Notes under the pieces: generated by a model
Databases searched by the model: none
Told to the model about the DNA's origin: nothing
Seen by the model: only the letters and a program-made list of their open reading frames with translations
DNA from: Acridotheres tristis
Lineage: Eukaryota > Chordata > Aves > Passeriformes > Sturnidae
Reading direction: 5' to 3'
Length of the DNA stretch: 64,000 bases
Assembly (NCBI GenBank): GCA_037013685.1
Contig: CM072897.1
Coordinates: forward strand, 16,228,643-16,292,642
In this document: positions 1 to 12,739 of the stretch, piece by piece
How positions within the stretch are numbered: position 1 is the first letter of the stretch
Layout: each line of letters begins with the position of its first letter
Made by a program: the position numbers and the translations under genes

Positions 1-2613
1 AGATTAATTAGTATCACTGGAAGCTACCATGACTAAGTTGGAGTCTACTATTTTATTCACACATCAGTGTGGGCTATACCTGCTTTATTCTTAAAATGAC
101 AAATTTCATCTAGTAGAGACAGGGCATGCACATCCTCTCCATTTAGCAGTTGCTTTTTTAAAAACGGTAGCTGTGGAAAGCACTGCTAACAGAGTCAGTC
201 TCTGTATGAAGTGCAATATGCACACACAGTGTTCCCTCTCCTCCACTAAACCTGCTGTGAGCCCTTGAACAGACTTTTGAGGGCAGCTTTCTTCATTTTA
301 GAAGCATATACCTCTGGAAAGAAAAGAGGCTACTTCTCCCCCTTCCCTTGACATTATTACCTTCCTCATAAGAATTAGAGAATCTTCCCTGAAGATTCTA
401 AAATGCCAGTTTTTCTTCATGGTTACTTTTCTACTCAAATGTAGGTATGTGCATATCTGTGTTCCAGCTTCACCACGGTAAATTTCCTAATAGTTCAGGA
501 ACAGCTTTTTTCAGATCATTTCTAGAACTGCCAGAAGTGAGAAATACCTGGTATTTTATCAGAAGCTCATTCCCTCAAGAGATTTCTAAACAACTTTATA
601 TGAATAAGCTCTGCAAGGTGTCTATTGTAAGGTTTTTTACTCTAACAAAAACGACTATTTCTTGAAAAGCAGAAAGGGCAGAATAAAAATAATGGTAACA
701 AAAGCAGAACAGTTCCTTACATGCCTCTTTGGTGTTAGATAGATGTAACACAAAATTTTTATCACGGAAATTATCCTTTATCATAAATAAATAATGATAA
801 TTTAGAACAGATGAATTTAGAGTAAAAGTAACACATTCTTTGCCAAAATGACCAGCTAATTACTCTCCAGACCTGAAATTTAAACAAGATGGTATTTGTC
901 ACAGTGTCCATCTGTTGGGTCACTGACAAAAACAGGTTGTGAATGTGATTTGGGATATTTAAATGGCAGTCACCTGAATTGTTCCTGAAGTTACAAATTT
1001 TTTTTCAATTTTTGCAGACTTTAACTATAGAGGCATGCACTTCTTCAGCACGTCTCTAGCACTACAGCAAAAATTACACAGCTCCCAAGATACAAACATT
1101 ACATTATTATGTTTGAAAGAAGTTCATGTGATTTGCCTCTGAAATGGTTTGCATAGTCTGTGCAGAAAGCACAAACTCTGTTGATTTACACCAAGTACAT
1201 TCATTAGAATTAAGGAAAACATTTAAAAGCCAATAGTTGAAATAAATTAAAGAGGTTTAGAGGCCAGGCTTCCCTTTGAAACACACTTTTCATATCAATC
1301 TAGCATGCTCTATAATACTTGGGTTTATACAGATTAGAAGAGGAGAAAAACCCAATGCATTAATATTAACACTGGTTAAAAGTCAGCTGTTTTCTGAAGC
1401 AAAGCCAGCAGGTGAATCAAATACAACATTAACTACATAGAGCCTCTGGATCAGGGATGAGACAGGTTGGCAGGAGAACCATGGGAAATCATGGGAATGT
1501 GATCCAAGATCTTTTTGGCTAAGCAGCATTACACCTTTTTATTAGACTCAGACAATATTGGTAATGCAGGCCTCTTATCCTGCTTATTGTGCAAGGTGAG
1601 CACATGTGCAGAGCCACAGATAAAAACTGGGAAAACTGACCCAGCTGACCTGCTCTCTGTGCATTCTCAGTACTGTCTGTGATTGTGAAAAGGGACATGC
1701 AAGTTGGATATTTGAGTTCTTCATAAAAAAGGAACAACACAGAGGCGGTACAAGAAAGGCTTTACAAGAAAGTTGGTTTATTCCCCTTAACTAACACAGC
1801 CATCACAAAACCAGGACTTCCTGGTTACCTGTGCAAAATATGAGAATATGTATTGAAATCTAATACTGGGCATTACTCTGCACACAAGGAAAAGCCTTCA
1901 TGCTTAGAAAAGGCAACAAAAAATTCAGTCCACTGTTAAGAAAGCAAGATGCACTTCCACAAACTGCTCAGCAGGCCACATAACACACTAAATGAAATCC
2001 AGACTAAGTACCCTGTGTGCTAGACAGTGCAGATCCAGGAAAATCCAAATCTTCCTGCTTTTTCACAGTAAACAGTCCAAATTGGCTTTTCTTCCCCATT
2101 CCTGTATATACATGAACTTCATTGACAAACATGTATCAAAAGGTGCTTGAGGACAAATCAGTAATTGCTCTTTTATAACAAATCAGAAATTACTGAAAAA
2201 ATCTTCTATAAAGAGTCTGTCAAAAAAAGTCCCTTAAGGATTAGCAGAAGATAAATCCACTGTCAGAGATGTTTTTCTCTCAACAGCAGTAATAGGGCTT
2301 TAGTATCAGAAGATCTTAGAAAATATCCTTTCCTGCTCTCAGAAGGAATATCTGAATAGTGCTGCCTTCTTCAGAAGCAGATTCTATTTCTTCCCTTCTG
2401 TTTTCATGCAAGCTCTGCTTTTCACAGCAAATACAGCATTTAGCAACTACTGGAGCAACAACATTGATTCATTCCTCATTTCACTGGTATTTTTATTGGC
2501 TCGGACAGTACCTTTAGGAACATTTGCTTATCATCAATGAAAGACAATTAATGACATTTCAGCTAGCTTCAAATAATAGCCCATATCATGTCTAGGGAAT
2601 ACACAGAATTAGA

Positions 2614-2631
2614 TTTTTTTTTTTTTTTTTT
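2614..2631. repeat. (T)18 homopolymer
   Basis: An uninterrupted run of 18 T is visible. There is no recognisable retroelement body next to it, so it is called a simple repeat rather than a retroposon tail. Confidence 0.95.
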
Positions 2632-3375
2632 AATGCAGAAAGAGTAGAGAGTCATCTTTGCTAGTCAGACAAATCAACGTGTCCTCTTTCAATCTGTAAG
2701 GAATTTTTGTGGAAGACCGGTTTTAAATAATCAGAATCTTGACACATGTCAAAGCCTTTCAAACTCACAGTTTGAGAAATTAATATTTAACATGCTGTCA
2801 ATGAGGAGCCATCAAGTTTATTGTCTTAAAGTAATTTGGACAAGTCTTTTATTTTGACTTGTCACTTGAGCTTACATCACTAAGAGAACGCAGCATCTGT
2901 CTCACTCTGAGCTGCTGGGAAATAAACTGCCATCGACAGGCACTAGGAACAACACAGGAGCTCTTCCTCCACAGCAAATGGACCAGCATGTGCCAGCACC
3001 AGCACAGCCACATTCATTCACCCCCTGGACTGGAACAATACGTGTGCTTTACACAAATGCTTTCCTGACTGGAGTTTACCAGGCTTCCCCGGATTGTATG
3101 CCCTGAGCACAAATCGATAGCAAGACAGAAAATCACTCCCATGTTTAGCTTATGAACAGACCTCCTTCTTTGCCAATGTTTATGTTTTTCAAATGCTGCC
3201 CAAACAGTTTCCAGCACTCAATTTTCTTTTCACCACAGCAATTTCTTTCCAGAAAAAAAAACCCAAAAAACCTTAGGCTGGCAAACTACATACCACCACA
3301 ACTATTAATCAACAGTTGTTGTAACCTAAAAGCAAACAAGGGTTTTGTTTCTATGCCACAAGTGGGCCATTAAGG

Positions 3376-3394
3376 AAAAAAAAAAAAAAAAAAA
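3376..3394. repeat. (A)19 homopolymer
   Basis: An uninterrupted run of 19 A. An A-rich stretch with a CCC interruption lies about 120 bp upstream. No processed-pseudogene body was recognised next to the tract. Confidence 0.95.
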
Positions 3395-6300
3395 GAGGTA
3401 GCTGTTCACTGAATTGAAGCCTTTTTCTTTATCACAGAATTGGCAGTATTTCCTATGCAGAAAGGGAAATCTCATTTTGAAACCAGCTACTGCACATGGA
3501 GAGGCTCCACACACTGCAGCCCGCCAGCCTCCAGAGCACAGCTGTACTGTCACTTGGAAAGCACAGTGTCACATGAAGTACCCACACAAATACTTGCACT
3601 GTCCATTGGTTTTGTACCAATCTTCAGCTGCTTGTAAAAATCATACCCTTGTAGATGTTACCACAGCCTGGTTCACCAAATCAAGCAAACACATGAGTCC
3701 AAGAGATAACTGCCTGAATTCATGATCCCCATGTTACGTTTCTACTGGTTTTTTCCCCTAAACATCACATGCAAAGTACTTTTATCATTAGTGTCTCAAA
3801 ATGCTCAAAAGAATCCAAACTGCAATGCAGTACTTTTCCAATGTAAAGCTCAATATAGAAATAAAAATAACTTATATATAACCAGTTTAACAACAGTAAC
3901 TTATTGCTATTTCCTTTTGCTATTTAAAAGAATGTCTATGGACTGATCAGGAACAGGTCACCAAGTTCAGCACTCATGGTTACTTGGCTCACTTAGCAAT
4001 TCTGGAACAGATGAATCATATAAAAGACACTCTTAAATCACACACAAATCCTTCTCATGCAAATACTCATGGCATACAACACCAAAACCTTTTTAATAAG
4101 GAAAACCAAACTCAAAGCTTTAAACCTTGTAGTTTCTGGTTTTCAACATCTTAAATAAACATAAAACATGAATGTTTTTCCTTGAAAAAAACTTGCTTCT
4201 GAAGATCTTGGGAAGACAAACTCAACTGGCTACTGACTGACCAGAGACTGTCAGTCAGAAGAGTCTCCCAGTGGTCAGTGCCACTCTTACAAGAGGTGTG
4301 ACAGACTCGTGCTGGACACACAAACCCTTGTGCTCTCCTGTCTGACAGAGAACACAAGCATCCAGCTTAATGCAGCTACCAGGAGCACTAACACTTGCAA
4401 CATTTTTATAGAATCTCTAAAATGGGAACAGACATCTCTTCAGGATTTTGGCTGCTCCACCAATCCATATGCTTGAACACCACTGGATAAATCAGAAATC
4501 TGAAGAATTTGCACAAGGTGCTGCCTTATTAATCCACATACATTAAAGAACTCTTGGCAGCACTGCCTAAGAACTTACTCTAATATAAGTTTCAAAGGGT
4601 TTACATGAACTATTCCATTCATACACCATCTTTTATAATTTCTATTATGTATTTTCCAATAATAAATCAAATAAATTATATAAAAAGTAAACAATATTTA
4701 CTGTTACAGACTAATTTTTTTGCAGCCTAAATTCTACTGCTGTAATCCTTAAACCTCCTGAGACTTTTCCAATAGATGCAACTAAATGAACTAGTGAATT
4801 CTAAGCTGATGAGTTACAGGCATCCTTCGAGTCAACACAATCAACAAGAATGCAAAACTGTCAACAACAGCATTACAGATTTGTTCTAATTGTAAAGCTG
4901 AATGCCAAGCCTCAAAGGGACCCTACTAAAAGCAAAGCACATTTCCTATATACTTCTCTACTTCCATTCACACCATACATGCTACTCCATAGTAAGATGT
5001 GCTTTTCCAGGCATCCCTAAGGGGAATCAATTTAAAACGCTTACAACATTTGCTGGTTAAAGATGTTGACAATATGAATTTTGGCCAGTTAGAAGTTTCA
5101 AGTTCAAACTGTTCAGACATTTTATCTTTACAATAAAAAGCTTCAATTGGAAACCTTATCAATAGTCTAACTTTAGATTCAGAAGTGAAGAGTTCTCCTG
5201 AAGGACCTGATTCCTTGAGATGATACTTCATAATGTTATATACTTTAAAACCTCACCTTGCACCCTTAGCAAGGCAATACACGCCCTAAGAGCCACTGGG
5301 TGGTTGAGTTATCTGAACAGTAAAAGATTCACCAGCATACAAGAAATCAACAGAAAATTCTCCTCGTGTAAGCCCATAAGCTGATTCTATATTTGCAGAA
5401 TAAACCACAAACTTCAGATATTTTTTGATTCATCACTAAGTTAACATACATCTTAGAACATTTGGTAAACAACTTTCTAAAGCATTAATAATTATGGCTT
5501 TCCTAAAACAGACTTCAAGAGAAAAATCCCACTGTCCTAGATTTCAAATGAAACATCTTGTGATAAGCAGTGAGTTAGTGAAACACAGTCAGGCTTCGAA
5601 TGTGAACTGTCCTGTTTGCAGCAGCAGGCAGCTCTTCAGTTGCCAGCCTCTCTAAATCATACCTTGGTTATAGACTCTGCCCGAATGGTGAGCACCTCTG
5701 TCCCTAAACTGCCCTGTCTCAGGAAACTCACTCAGGCCCCTAGACCTCTCTCTCATCCTAGGGGAACTGTGGAGCCTTTTGCTGTGCTCTGACTTGCAGG
5801 AGCACCTCTGAGTGTTCCAAGTAAGCTGAGACCATTCTGACACCTTCTCACAGCTCAGGCACTGCACTGCTGCAGCACAGGCTGTGCCCTTCTTGAGCAG
5901 CATTCCAGTTCCTGCCAGAGTGCAAGTGGAGCTTCTTCCCCAGCTGAGCTCCATCTGCCTGCAAGCGGGGATCAGCAGAGACAATCAGGTGCACAGCAAG
6001 AATGGGCCATAGAAAAGAATGCAAATAAGAATACAGACAAATTCAAAGTGAAGCTAAGAGCTTCTATAAGAAACTGAGAAATTCAAATAGTTTGCAGAAA
6101 TTGAAGAGTCTTATATGAATTCTCCTCTCTTTTATTGAGAAAAATCTCAATTAAATCCTTGAATAAATCCTGATCATTAGTAAGATCTGAAGCAACAAGT
6201 TTATGTACTGAGCAAGAACTCTGGAGTGCATTTATAAAGCTTCTCAGGTGAGAAAAGCATGACTTTTATCTAACAAAGCTATGAACCAAGGCATGCCAGC

Positions 6301-6457
6301 CTTCACACCACAGATATACTCAACTAGAGCAACAGCACATAACTGGCATTTACAGACACCAAACGCTTGCACCTGCCTTAGAAAACACAGTGGAACATCA
6401 AAATTACAAAGTCACAACCTGAAAAAATTACCTCTTAGGAGAAGAAATTCATAATAC

Positions 6458-6660
6458 CTTTGTTGGTCTAAAAGAGCAACAAATGACGAAAATGGGAAGT
6501 ATCAGTACTGCAGAAGCAATGTAGGGATAGGCAGATACTGGTGCTCTTCCTGTGACAGTTATGTGTGCTTGGATCTTTCTCAAGCTGGTTACAAGAGTTT
6601 TATCAGACAGTAACCTACGGACTCCAGACCAATTTGCAAACAATGTCCGTTGCCTGCTGC
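6458..6660 (-). other. Candidate exon or chance open frame with a hydrophobic segment
   Basis: On the minus strand a frame is open from 6660 to 6458 and ends at a possible donor (AAAG then GTATTA); if the intron is not used, the frame stops two codons later with TGA. The peptide contains a basic stretch (SLRKIQ) followed by a strongly hydrophobic segment (YPYIASAVLILPIFVICC) that would suit a membrane helix near a C-terminus. The possible acceptor (CTCTAAG) lacks a strong pyrimidine tract. The segment is phase-compatible with the candidate exon at 10613-10692. I recognise no protein family. Chance open frames of this size are expected in a window this long. Confidence 0.18.
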
Positions 6661-7590
6661 CTTAGAGTTCTCTATTTCAATAATTAATAATAAGCACAAT
6701 AATTAATGGGTTTGGTACATTATAGAGAGTAAAATTTTCAAGGGACATAAATACTTGTTTCAAACAAACCATCCCATTCCACAAAGTCTGTCCTGTGACA
6801 CACACCAACTGCAGTGTTCTGCTTAGCATCATTTCTATTTCTGTTCTCATTTACTAGGCTCCCTGTTCACATTTCATCTACCATTTCAAAATCTCAGTTT
6901 ACAAAATTTCAAATGGGCCAGGTAAGTGTCTAATTTTGGTGATATTTAGGCTCAAAAGAAGGAGGGAGTTAAGAATAAAAGTGTTTGCATTAATAGGACT
7001 GCTGATGCACTGAAGTTATGGAAAGAACTACTACACAACACTAAATATATCTGGAATGGAAAAGTGCTGCACCAGTGGAAAATACATTTTATGGCCTTGG
7101 CTTACTTTGGGATTATTAAACCATGGATACTTTGTACAGTTATTTACACAGTCCCATGATGTAAGAAGCTTTCTATTAAATCTGAGCGGGGCAAGTTTTG
7201 GAATAGCCAAGTTAAGTCACACCCCCCCAGAACATTCCCTTCGTGGAGGGGAAGCTCAGTGCTACCAGTTTGAAAGCTCACTGAAGGCTGCACAGGGAGT
7301 TCAGACACCTCCTTCAGGTAACCATCGTACCACATCTTGTCCTCTTAAACAACTAGCTCAGCTCTTTCAGGATACTTTTCTTGATTTCAGGAGCACTAAT
7401 AGCAAAGTCTTGTCTTTGAGCAAAAGTAACCAAGAGCATGTGTCCTACAAGCACATTCAGTGGGGATGTGCTGCACAGAAATCTTCCACTTGTTAGGAGA
7501 ATGCAAAGGGTTTTGTGGAAGAACATTTCTTGTGCTTTTTACATAAATGTCCCACCAGCAGATATCTGAATTAACAGTCACTTTTGTACT

Positions 7591-7620
7591 AAAAAAAAAA
7601 AAAAATAAAAAAAATAAATA
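7591..7620. repeat. A-rich low-complexity tract
   Basis: Fifteen A, then T, eight A, T, and an AAATA tail. It is a simple A-rich tract with no attached element. Confidence 0.9.
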
Positions 7621-7787
7621 TCAAACTAAGTGATGAAAACATCCCCCCTTCCAGATTAAAACCCCATTAGTCAATTACCTCTTTGCCACATCTCTTAACA
7701 GCTTTCAGGTAATCAAACAAATCAAATAGTTCAGGTTATTTGAACAAATTCTATGCAATGAAACTGATTGTCTGAAAAAGTTTTTCC

Positions 7788-7852
7788 AATACTTGAAATA
7801 ATCTAAATAATTATGCTTTCCCCCCTAATACTTTAAATAATCTAAATAATTA
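7788..7852. repeat. Two-copy direct repeat, 26 bp units 39 bp apart
   Basis: Copies at 7788-7813 and 7827-7852 share an AATACTT, AAATAATCTAAATAATTA pattern and differ at one base (G or T after AATACTT). A short C-rich spacer separates them. This looks like a local duplication of AT-rich DNA. Confidence 0.85.
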
Positions 7853-9224
7853 CAATTTTTTTGAAGATGAAACTACCCAAATTCAATCCTTGACCTTAGT
7901 AAGAGTTTGAGCACCAAGCCAGCTAAAAAACTGGCTGATTGCTGGATTATCTCATTCAGTGCGACCAAAATTACCACAAACTCTCTCAGAAGCTTTCTGA
8001 GATGTTCCAATTACCACACAAGAGTCATGAGAAACTGCTCTGCTGCTAAGTTCCCAGTCAGCACCTTCTGAAAGATGGATTGTTTAGAGATGACACAAAG
8101 AAAAAGAAGAAAAAAGAAAAAGAAGAATATGAGAACCAAAAACATTTAATTATAATTATTCCCATTCATAAACACTGCATGCTAGCCAGAATCCCTGCGC
8201 AATTTTGAAATATATCCGATGTTTATTCATCCCTTACAGGACATTTGTTTGAAATAGGTTCCCAGCATGAATCTCTGAACACTTCCTACAGGTTTGCACA
8301 GTATTTAATTGAATGAAAGACCAAAGAGACATGGTGAACCCAGCTATGAGAAAAGCAGAAGACAGACAACAAACAAACTAAAAAACCACAAACCTGAATA
8401 ATTTCTAGGCTAAGAATTCCTGTGTTCCTTTTCTTTTTCAAACATAGATATATATATGCATATGGAACCATTGACATCCGCTTGAAACAAAAAGAACAGT
8501 ACATAAGTAATTAATACACCAGCTGAAAGGAATGTCTACAAATCCTGGATTTGGACAGCAAGGATGACCATTTCCAGAGATTACTTTAGGGCTCACTATT
8601 AATCTCTGGGCTGCTACCACTGATGAAACCTGTTACTAGTAGTTTCCATCTCCCACAGCTACTAACCAATGAGGCTATCAGAAATAAACTATTGTGAACT
8701 GAAGACACACACTTGCAGTTGCAATTGCACGCAAACAAGACAAGCTTCAGCCGGAACTACTTGTTCCAATAAAAGTGTATCCCTCAAAAGAGGTGATGCC
8801 ACATAAGGAAAATATTCAGTCAGAAATATAGAAAAACCAAACTTATATAAGAACAAAGAACAGAGGTTGTACATCTCTTTAACAATTTCCCCCCTCATGT
8901 AGGTAGCTATGTAATTTATTTAAGAATAGACCAAAGAAACCAGAAATCAAAGCATGAAAATTAATTTAAAGTCAGCCGGAGAAAGCTCAGCTCTTGCAAT
9001 AGTATGGCTTAGGGCAAAAAGTGACAAACATTTTGTTCTCCGTTACACATTTCTCTGTAGCAACTCCGGCAGATTAAAGGCACGGTTGCCCAGACCTTTG
9101 CATGAAGCTTCAGTTGCCACAGGAAGAAGTTCTAAGTTTCAACGAAAGAACTTCAGGTGCTGAGAGGTATTCTTTTCCTCGGTCTGATTACTTTACGCTC
9201 TAAGATGAGAAACAATGCAACGGG

Positions 9225-9670
9225 AAGGCGGCAATGGGTTGGAGAGCCGGCTGAAGGTGCCGAGAGGCGGCTGGGAGCAGCGCCTTCTCCGTGCTGCCAC
9301 CTGGCGGCCGCCGCCGGCAGCGCGGCCGGGCTCGTCCCCGCCGCGGAGCCCCACGCGGCTCTGGGGGCTGCGTGTCCCACTCGCCTCCTCCAGGCTCTGC
9401 CCGGCCAAACGCAGAAGCCGTTTTCGATTGTACCTTTGTTTCTGTGTGATCACAAAAGCACAGCGGCCTTCCCGCACGGCCGAAGTGCTCGCCCCCGGTT
9501 TGGCGCTGGGCGAGGCGACGGCTGCGCTCCCCGGGCGAGCGGCAGCAGCCTCCCCCAGCGGAGCAGCACGAGTCCCCCGGCAGGGACAGCCGCCTCCGGG
9601 GCTGCCGCAGCTCCGCATCGGCCGGGCTCCCGGTGACCCAGCGCTGCCAGCTACGGCCCCCGGTGGTGCC
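9225..9670. promoter_or_regulatory. CpG island, probable promoter of an unidentified transcript
   Basis: The sequence changes abruptly from AT-rich to GC-rich, with many CpG dinucleotides (runs such as GGCGGCCGCCGCCGG), then returns to AT-rich DNA. In a bird genome this marks an unmethylated promoter far more often than chance. A CTCF-like core (CCACCTGGCGGCC) lies at about 9297-9309 and a CRE-like CACGTCAT at 9683-9690, just outside. There is no convincing TATA box or strong GTAAGT/GTGAGT donor inside. Open frames of 160-170 codons occur on both strands, as expected in stop-poor GC-rich DNA, and none resembles a known protein. The direction of transcription is not resolved. Confidence 0.6.
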
Positions 9671-10612
9671 TTTCTTCCCCACCACGTCATGTCAGAGGTT
9701 AAGAGCAACTAAGAAAGATCGAGGTTATTTCTGTTTTGTCTGTAAGAAATAACTGCAGTATGGATGCTTTGAAGGGAGGTTCTGACACAATGAAGAGCCT
9801 TGTCGTGTATATATCAGGTATGAGTTTCAGACACGATTTCCCCCTTCCTCAAATGAAAGGGAAAGGTTGCACTTGTATATAAGCTCTACAGCTCTTTTAT
9901 CAATCAACGGGGTTTTTTGCTGCAAATGCAAAAAAAAGCTCTTCGATAAAAAAAGGCAAAGGAATCTTTTTCTAACACATTGAGTTAGAAATCCCTAAAA
10001 AACCCCAAATCAAACCAGCAATGTCCCATAAGCAGCAGCCAGCACCCAGAAGAATCAACACAGCAGCTGGCAGTGACCAAGCTAACAATTTAATACAATA
10101 CAAATGTCCAGTAAAAACAAACACCAGCCATAGTTGTTTTCTTTTTTCCACATAAAGAAATATCAGGAAATAAATAATCTATTTTGAAATCTAACCAAGC
10201 ATCAGAAAGAAAATCCAACACTTTCTCTACACATAACTAGCCAGCTTGACCACTTCAAAAATCTCATATTACTGCTGGTTAACCAACCATGTAATTCTAA
10301 TTTGTTATCACAGAGCAGGTACTGTACATGCTTATTTAGTCCATCCACATGACAGGGTAATTTGTAGTTATATAATTTCATGGTAATTATAGTTGGAATT
10401 ACTATGTACAAACTGGGCATTTCCAATGCAATTATCAAAAACTAGAGGCTCAGTATTGACATGATTAATGGAACCCTTACAAAACAAACTATTATGTAAG
10501 AGTGACTTGGAGGTTGTTTTTCCCTTCTCCTTAAGCTTTGTAATCAATAAGGAACAACAATGCAGAAAGACAGAGACCGAAGCCAATATTTTCTGGTGTG
10601 GGTGGCACTTAC

Positions 10613-10692
10613 CTCCCATGAGCTGATCAAAGGTGCTGATTCTACTAACATTTGTTATCAAGGATGACAGTTGTCTAAATGCTACCCCTCCA
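10613..10692 (-). other. Candidate 80-nt internal exon (B)
   Basis: Read on the minus strand, an acceptor (ATTTTACAG) is followed by 80 nt ending at a near-ideal donor (GGAG then GTAAGT). One frame is open throughout, entering with one base and leaving with one base; its peptide includes VAFRQLSSLI and STFDQLMG. Its entry phase matches the exit phase of the candidate at 11440-11508, and its exit phase matches the entry of the segment at 6458-6660. I recognise no family. Pseudo-exons with good splice sites are common in introns, so this stays weak. Confidence 0.22.
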
Positions 10693-11439
10693 CTGTAAAA
10701 TTTTAGTGGATAGAAATAAAAATGATTTTCATTTTAGACTTTAATTGCTGAATTTGAAAACAGACACTGGTCCTAACACCCTTTCTTTCTGCTATATTCA
10801 TTAGCACACAGTGCTTGGTTTCTACTTGTGTCACAGACACAAGAACACAGAGGTAGCTTGGAAAAAAAGCAGCTTCAATATCCGAGACACAGACATGTCA
10901 CTGCTGTATCTGCCTCATTTTTGTACAAGCAGCCTAGGAATTAAAGGGCCTATCAGGATACATAAATTCTATAAACTGCTTCTCCCCAGTTATCTTCAGT
11001 TTGCAGCTCACGGTCTGATTTGAGAGAGTTCATCCAGGGAAGCATCTCCCAGGGTTAGAGTATTTGAAGCCCAAGAGATGGTGCTGTCTTCATGTGCTGA
11101 GATGGTTAAGCCTTTGTATGAACATCTGGAAATGAAGCACTGGGCACATGCAAATATGCAGAATATCAATTCAAGTGTGCCAATAATATGATCAATAAAA
11201 ATAAAGGCTAAAAATTGGAAAATTGACAACCATCTCAGGGTTGAAAATTCATAGCAAACAACAAAAAAGTATTCCCAAAATCTGCCTATTATGGATAAAG
11301 ACAAGATACCACATGTGAAGTTTGAGTCTCATCTGCAAGGACAGAAAAATAGCTGGCATAAATTAACTTGAATGCAGTATTAAACTAGAATTATTTCACT
11401 ACAGCTCCTCATCTCATACAGATATTCTACCACACTCAC

Positions 11440-11508
11440 CATGACATGTTGCAAATGCATACTAGTGGTTGCAGCAGTGAGCCAAAATGAGTGTACTCAG
11501 TCAACATC
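11440..11508 (-). other. Candidate 69-nt internal exon (A)
   Basis: On the minus strand a pyrimidine-rich acceptor (CAATTTTCCAG) precedes 69 nt that end at a strong donor (CATG then GTGAGT). One frame is open, beginning after one base and leaving two bases, so it joins in frame to candidate exon B at 10613-10692. The peptide includes MLTEYTHFGSLLQPL and then a cysteine-containing stretch. No homologue is recognised. The upstream candidate at 12576-12632 ends in the wrong phase to join it directly. Confidence 0.2.
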
Positions 11509-12575
11509 CTGGAAAATTGACTGCCAGCAGAGTGAAGGAGTGGTGAGGAAACAGCAGCTCCACAAGGCTATTTAAGTGAAAGTCCCTCATTCATGAGCCT
11601 TTTTATTATGCTAGTAATGTGGCCTTTGTTATTACAACTAGTTTTTAATCAAAAATTAACAAGTGGGAAAGGTGATCTGTCAGTGAAAACTTTGAAGAAA
11701 TCGCTTAATGCTCAATTAGTTTGATACTGTAAAAAACAAACAAACAAAAATCCCCCAGTTGTAACTGAAAACAAAAGCCAGCTGTCTGGGGAGAATATAC
11801 TGTAGGAAGGCCACAATTACAAAATGAAAAATAAGATCTTTCTAAGCACTAAGCTCCCAACCAAAAGATGGAGAAGAGAGAGCAGAACACTGTGCTGAAA
11901 GCTGCTCTTTGGTTGCCCTACTTTGGCAGAATTGGATGTTAGTTACAGCTGTTTTCAGAAGTGATGGTTGAAACTAGCCTGCAGCAAACTTTTCCTTCTT
12001 GCTTTATTTCTATCAGACTTTTCCTATCTATCTGTGTGGTTTCCTTCCCCTTGCTCCCACTCAACCTGCAATGTTTGATTTCCTAGCTCCACAAGTAGCT
12101 GCTAATATTTTGGCAATACAGCCTCTGGTGTGAAGCATATAAAAAGACCTGTAGGCAACACTCACATTTAAGTTACTACACAAAGGAACAGAAGAGGCAG
12201 GGTGAACGAGAAGGCAGCACAATGCTCTCCAGCACTGGACAGATCCCTAAGAAACCAGTTTATCAGGCAGCCAGATTACATTTTAGCTTAGAATAGAATG
12301 TGAAAACGTTTTTCAGTATTCAAACCTGGAATCTATCCAATGCAGAACTCCTGCTCTAGAAGGTGGCAAACCCAAGCAAACTGATATGTGCAAGGGTTTT
12401 CCCTTGCTATGGGGTGCTTTGGGGACTCGGCAAGGGAAGTACTCTGGTAGTACATCAAGCGAGAAACTGAAACCCTTTCAGACCAAGAGCTATGCTGATA
12501 TCCTTATTGGCAGCAGTGACTTTCCTGAGGAATTAGGCACAGGCAAGTAGCCAACAGAGGCTGCTACCACTTACA

Positions 12576-12632
12576 TTGCTGTTTGAAACAACCTTGTATT
12601 TTGTGTCTGATTGCTCTTAATGACCCCATTCT
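12576..12632 (-). other. Candidate 57-nt internal exon (Z)
   Basis: On the minus strand a pyrimidine-leaning acceptor (TTTGGATCTAG) precedes 57 nt that end at a GTAAGT donor. The phase-0 frame is open for exactly 19 codons and is basic (MGSLRAIRHKYK). It would join in phase 0 to the candidate at 13487-13564. Two of the three frames are open, so openness alone says little. Confidence 0.17.
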
Positions 12633-12739
12633 CTAGATCCAAACAACAGCAACAAACCCCTTACAATTCCATCTTTGTTATGATTACAAACCAAATCATA
12701 TTGCTTTAAATCACCTCGAAGAGAAGGCATTAAAAACCC

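Larger units (their letters stand above)
1..9224. other. AT-rich non-coding stretch, no gene recognised
   Basis: No open frame here resembles a protein I know, and no tRNA, snRNA or rRNA signature was seen. The stretch holds short homopolymers, a two-copy direct repeat near 7.8 kb and a purine-rich run near 8.10-8.13 kb. One minus-strand segment at 6458-6660 could be an exon and is listed separately. The composition fits intron or intergenic DNA. Confidence 0.6.
9671..12739. other. Non-coding stretch with two candidate minus-strand exons
   Basis: AT-rich DNA with no recognised repeat family. The only items of note are candidate exons at 10613-10692, 11440-11508 and 12576-12632, described in their own entries. 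Confidence 0.5.

Noticed and set aside
5258..5315. Minus-strand interval with a strong acceptor (TTTTACTGTTCAG) and a GTGAGG donor
   Set aside because: All three frames contain a stop, so it is not an internal coding exon. It shows that good splice-site pairs occur here by chance.
8700..8850. Plus-strand frame ending in a lysine/proline-rich C-terminus after a CTTGCAG acceptor-like site
   Set aside because: No upstream exon and no homologue recognised; short open frames of this kind are expected by chance.
9157..9712. Four overlapping frames of 159-171 codons on both strands
   Set aside because: GC-rich island composition explains the lack of stops; overlapping frames on both strands argue against real coding.
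12166..12250. Minus-strand interval ending at a GTGAGT donor near 12170
   Set aside because: Two competing acceptors, a stop in two frames, and no phase that repairs the neighbouring candidate exons.
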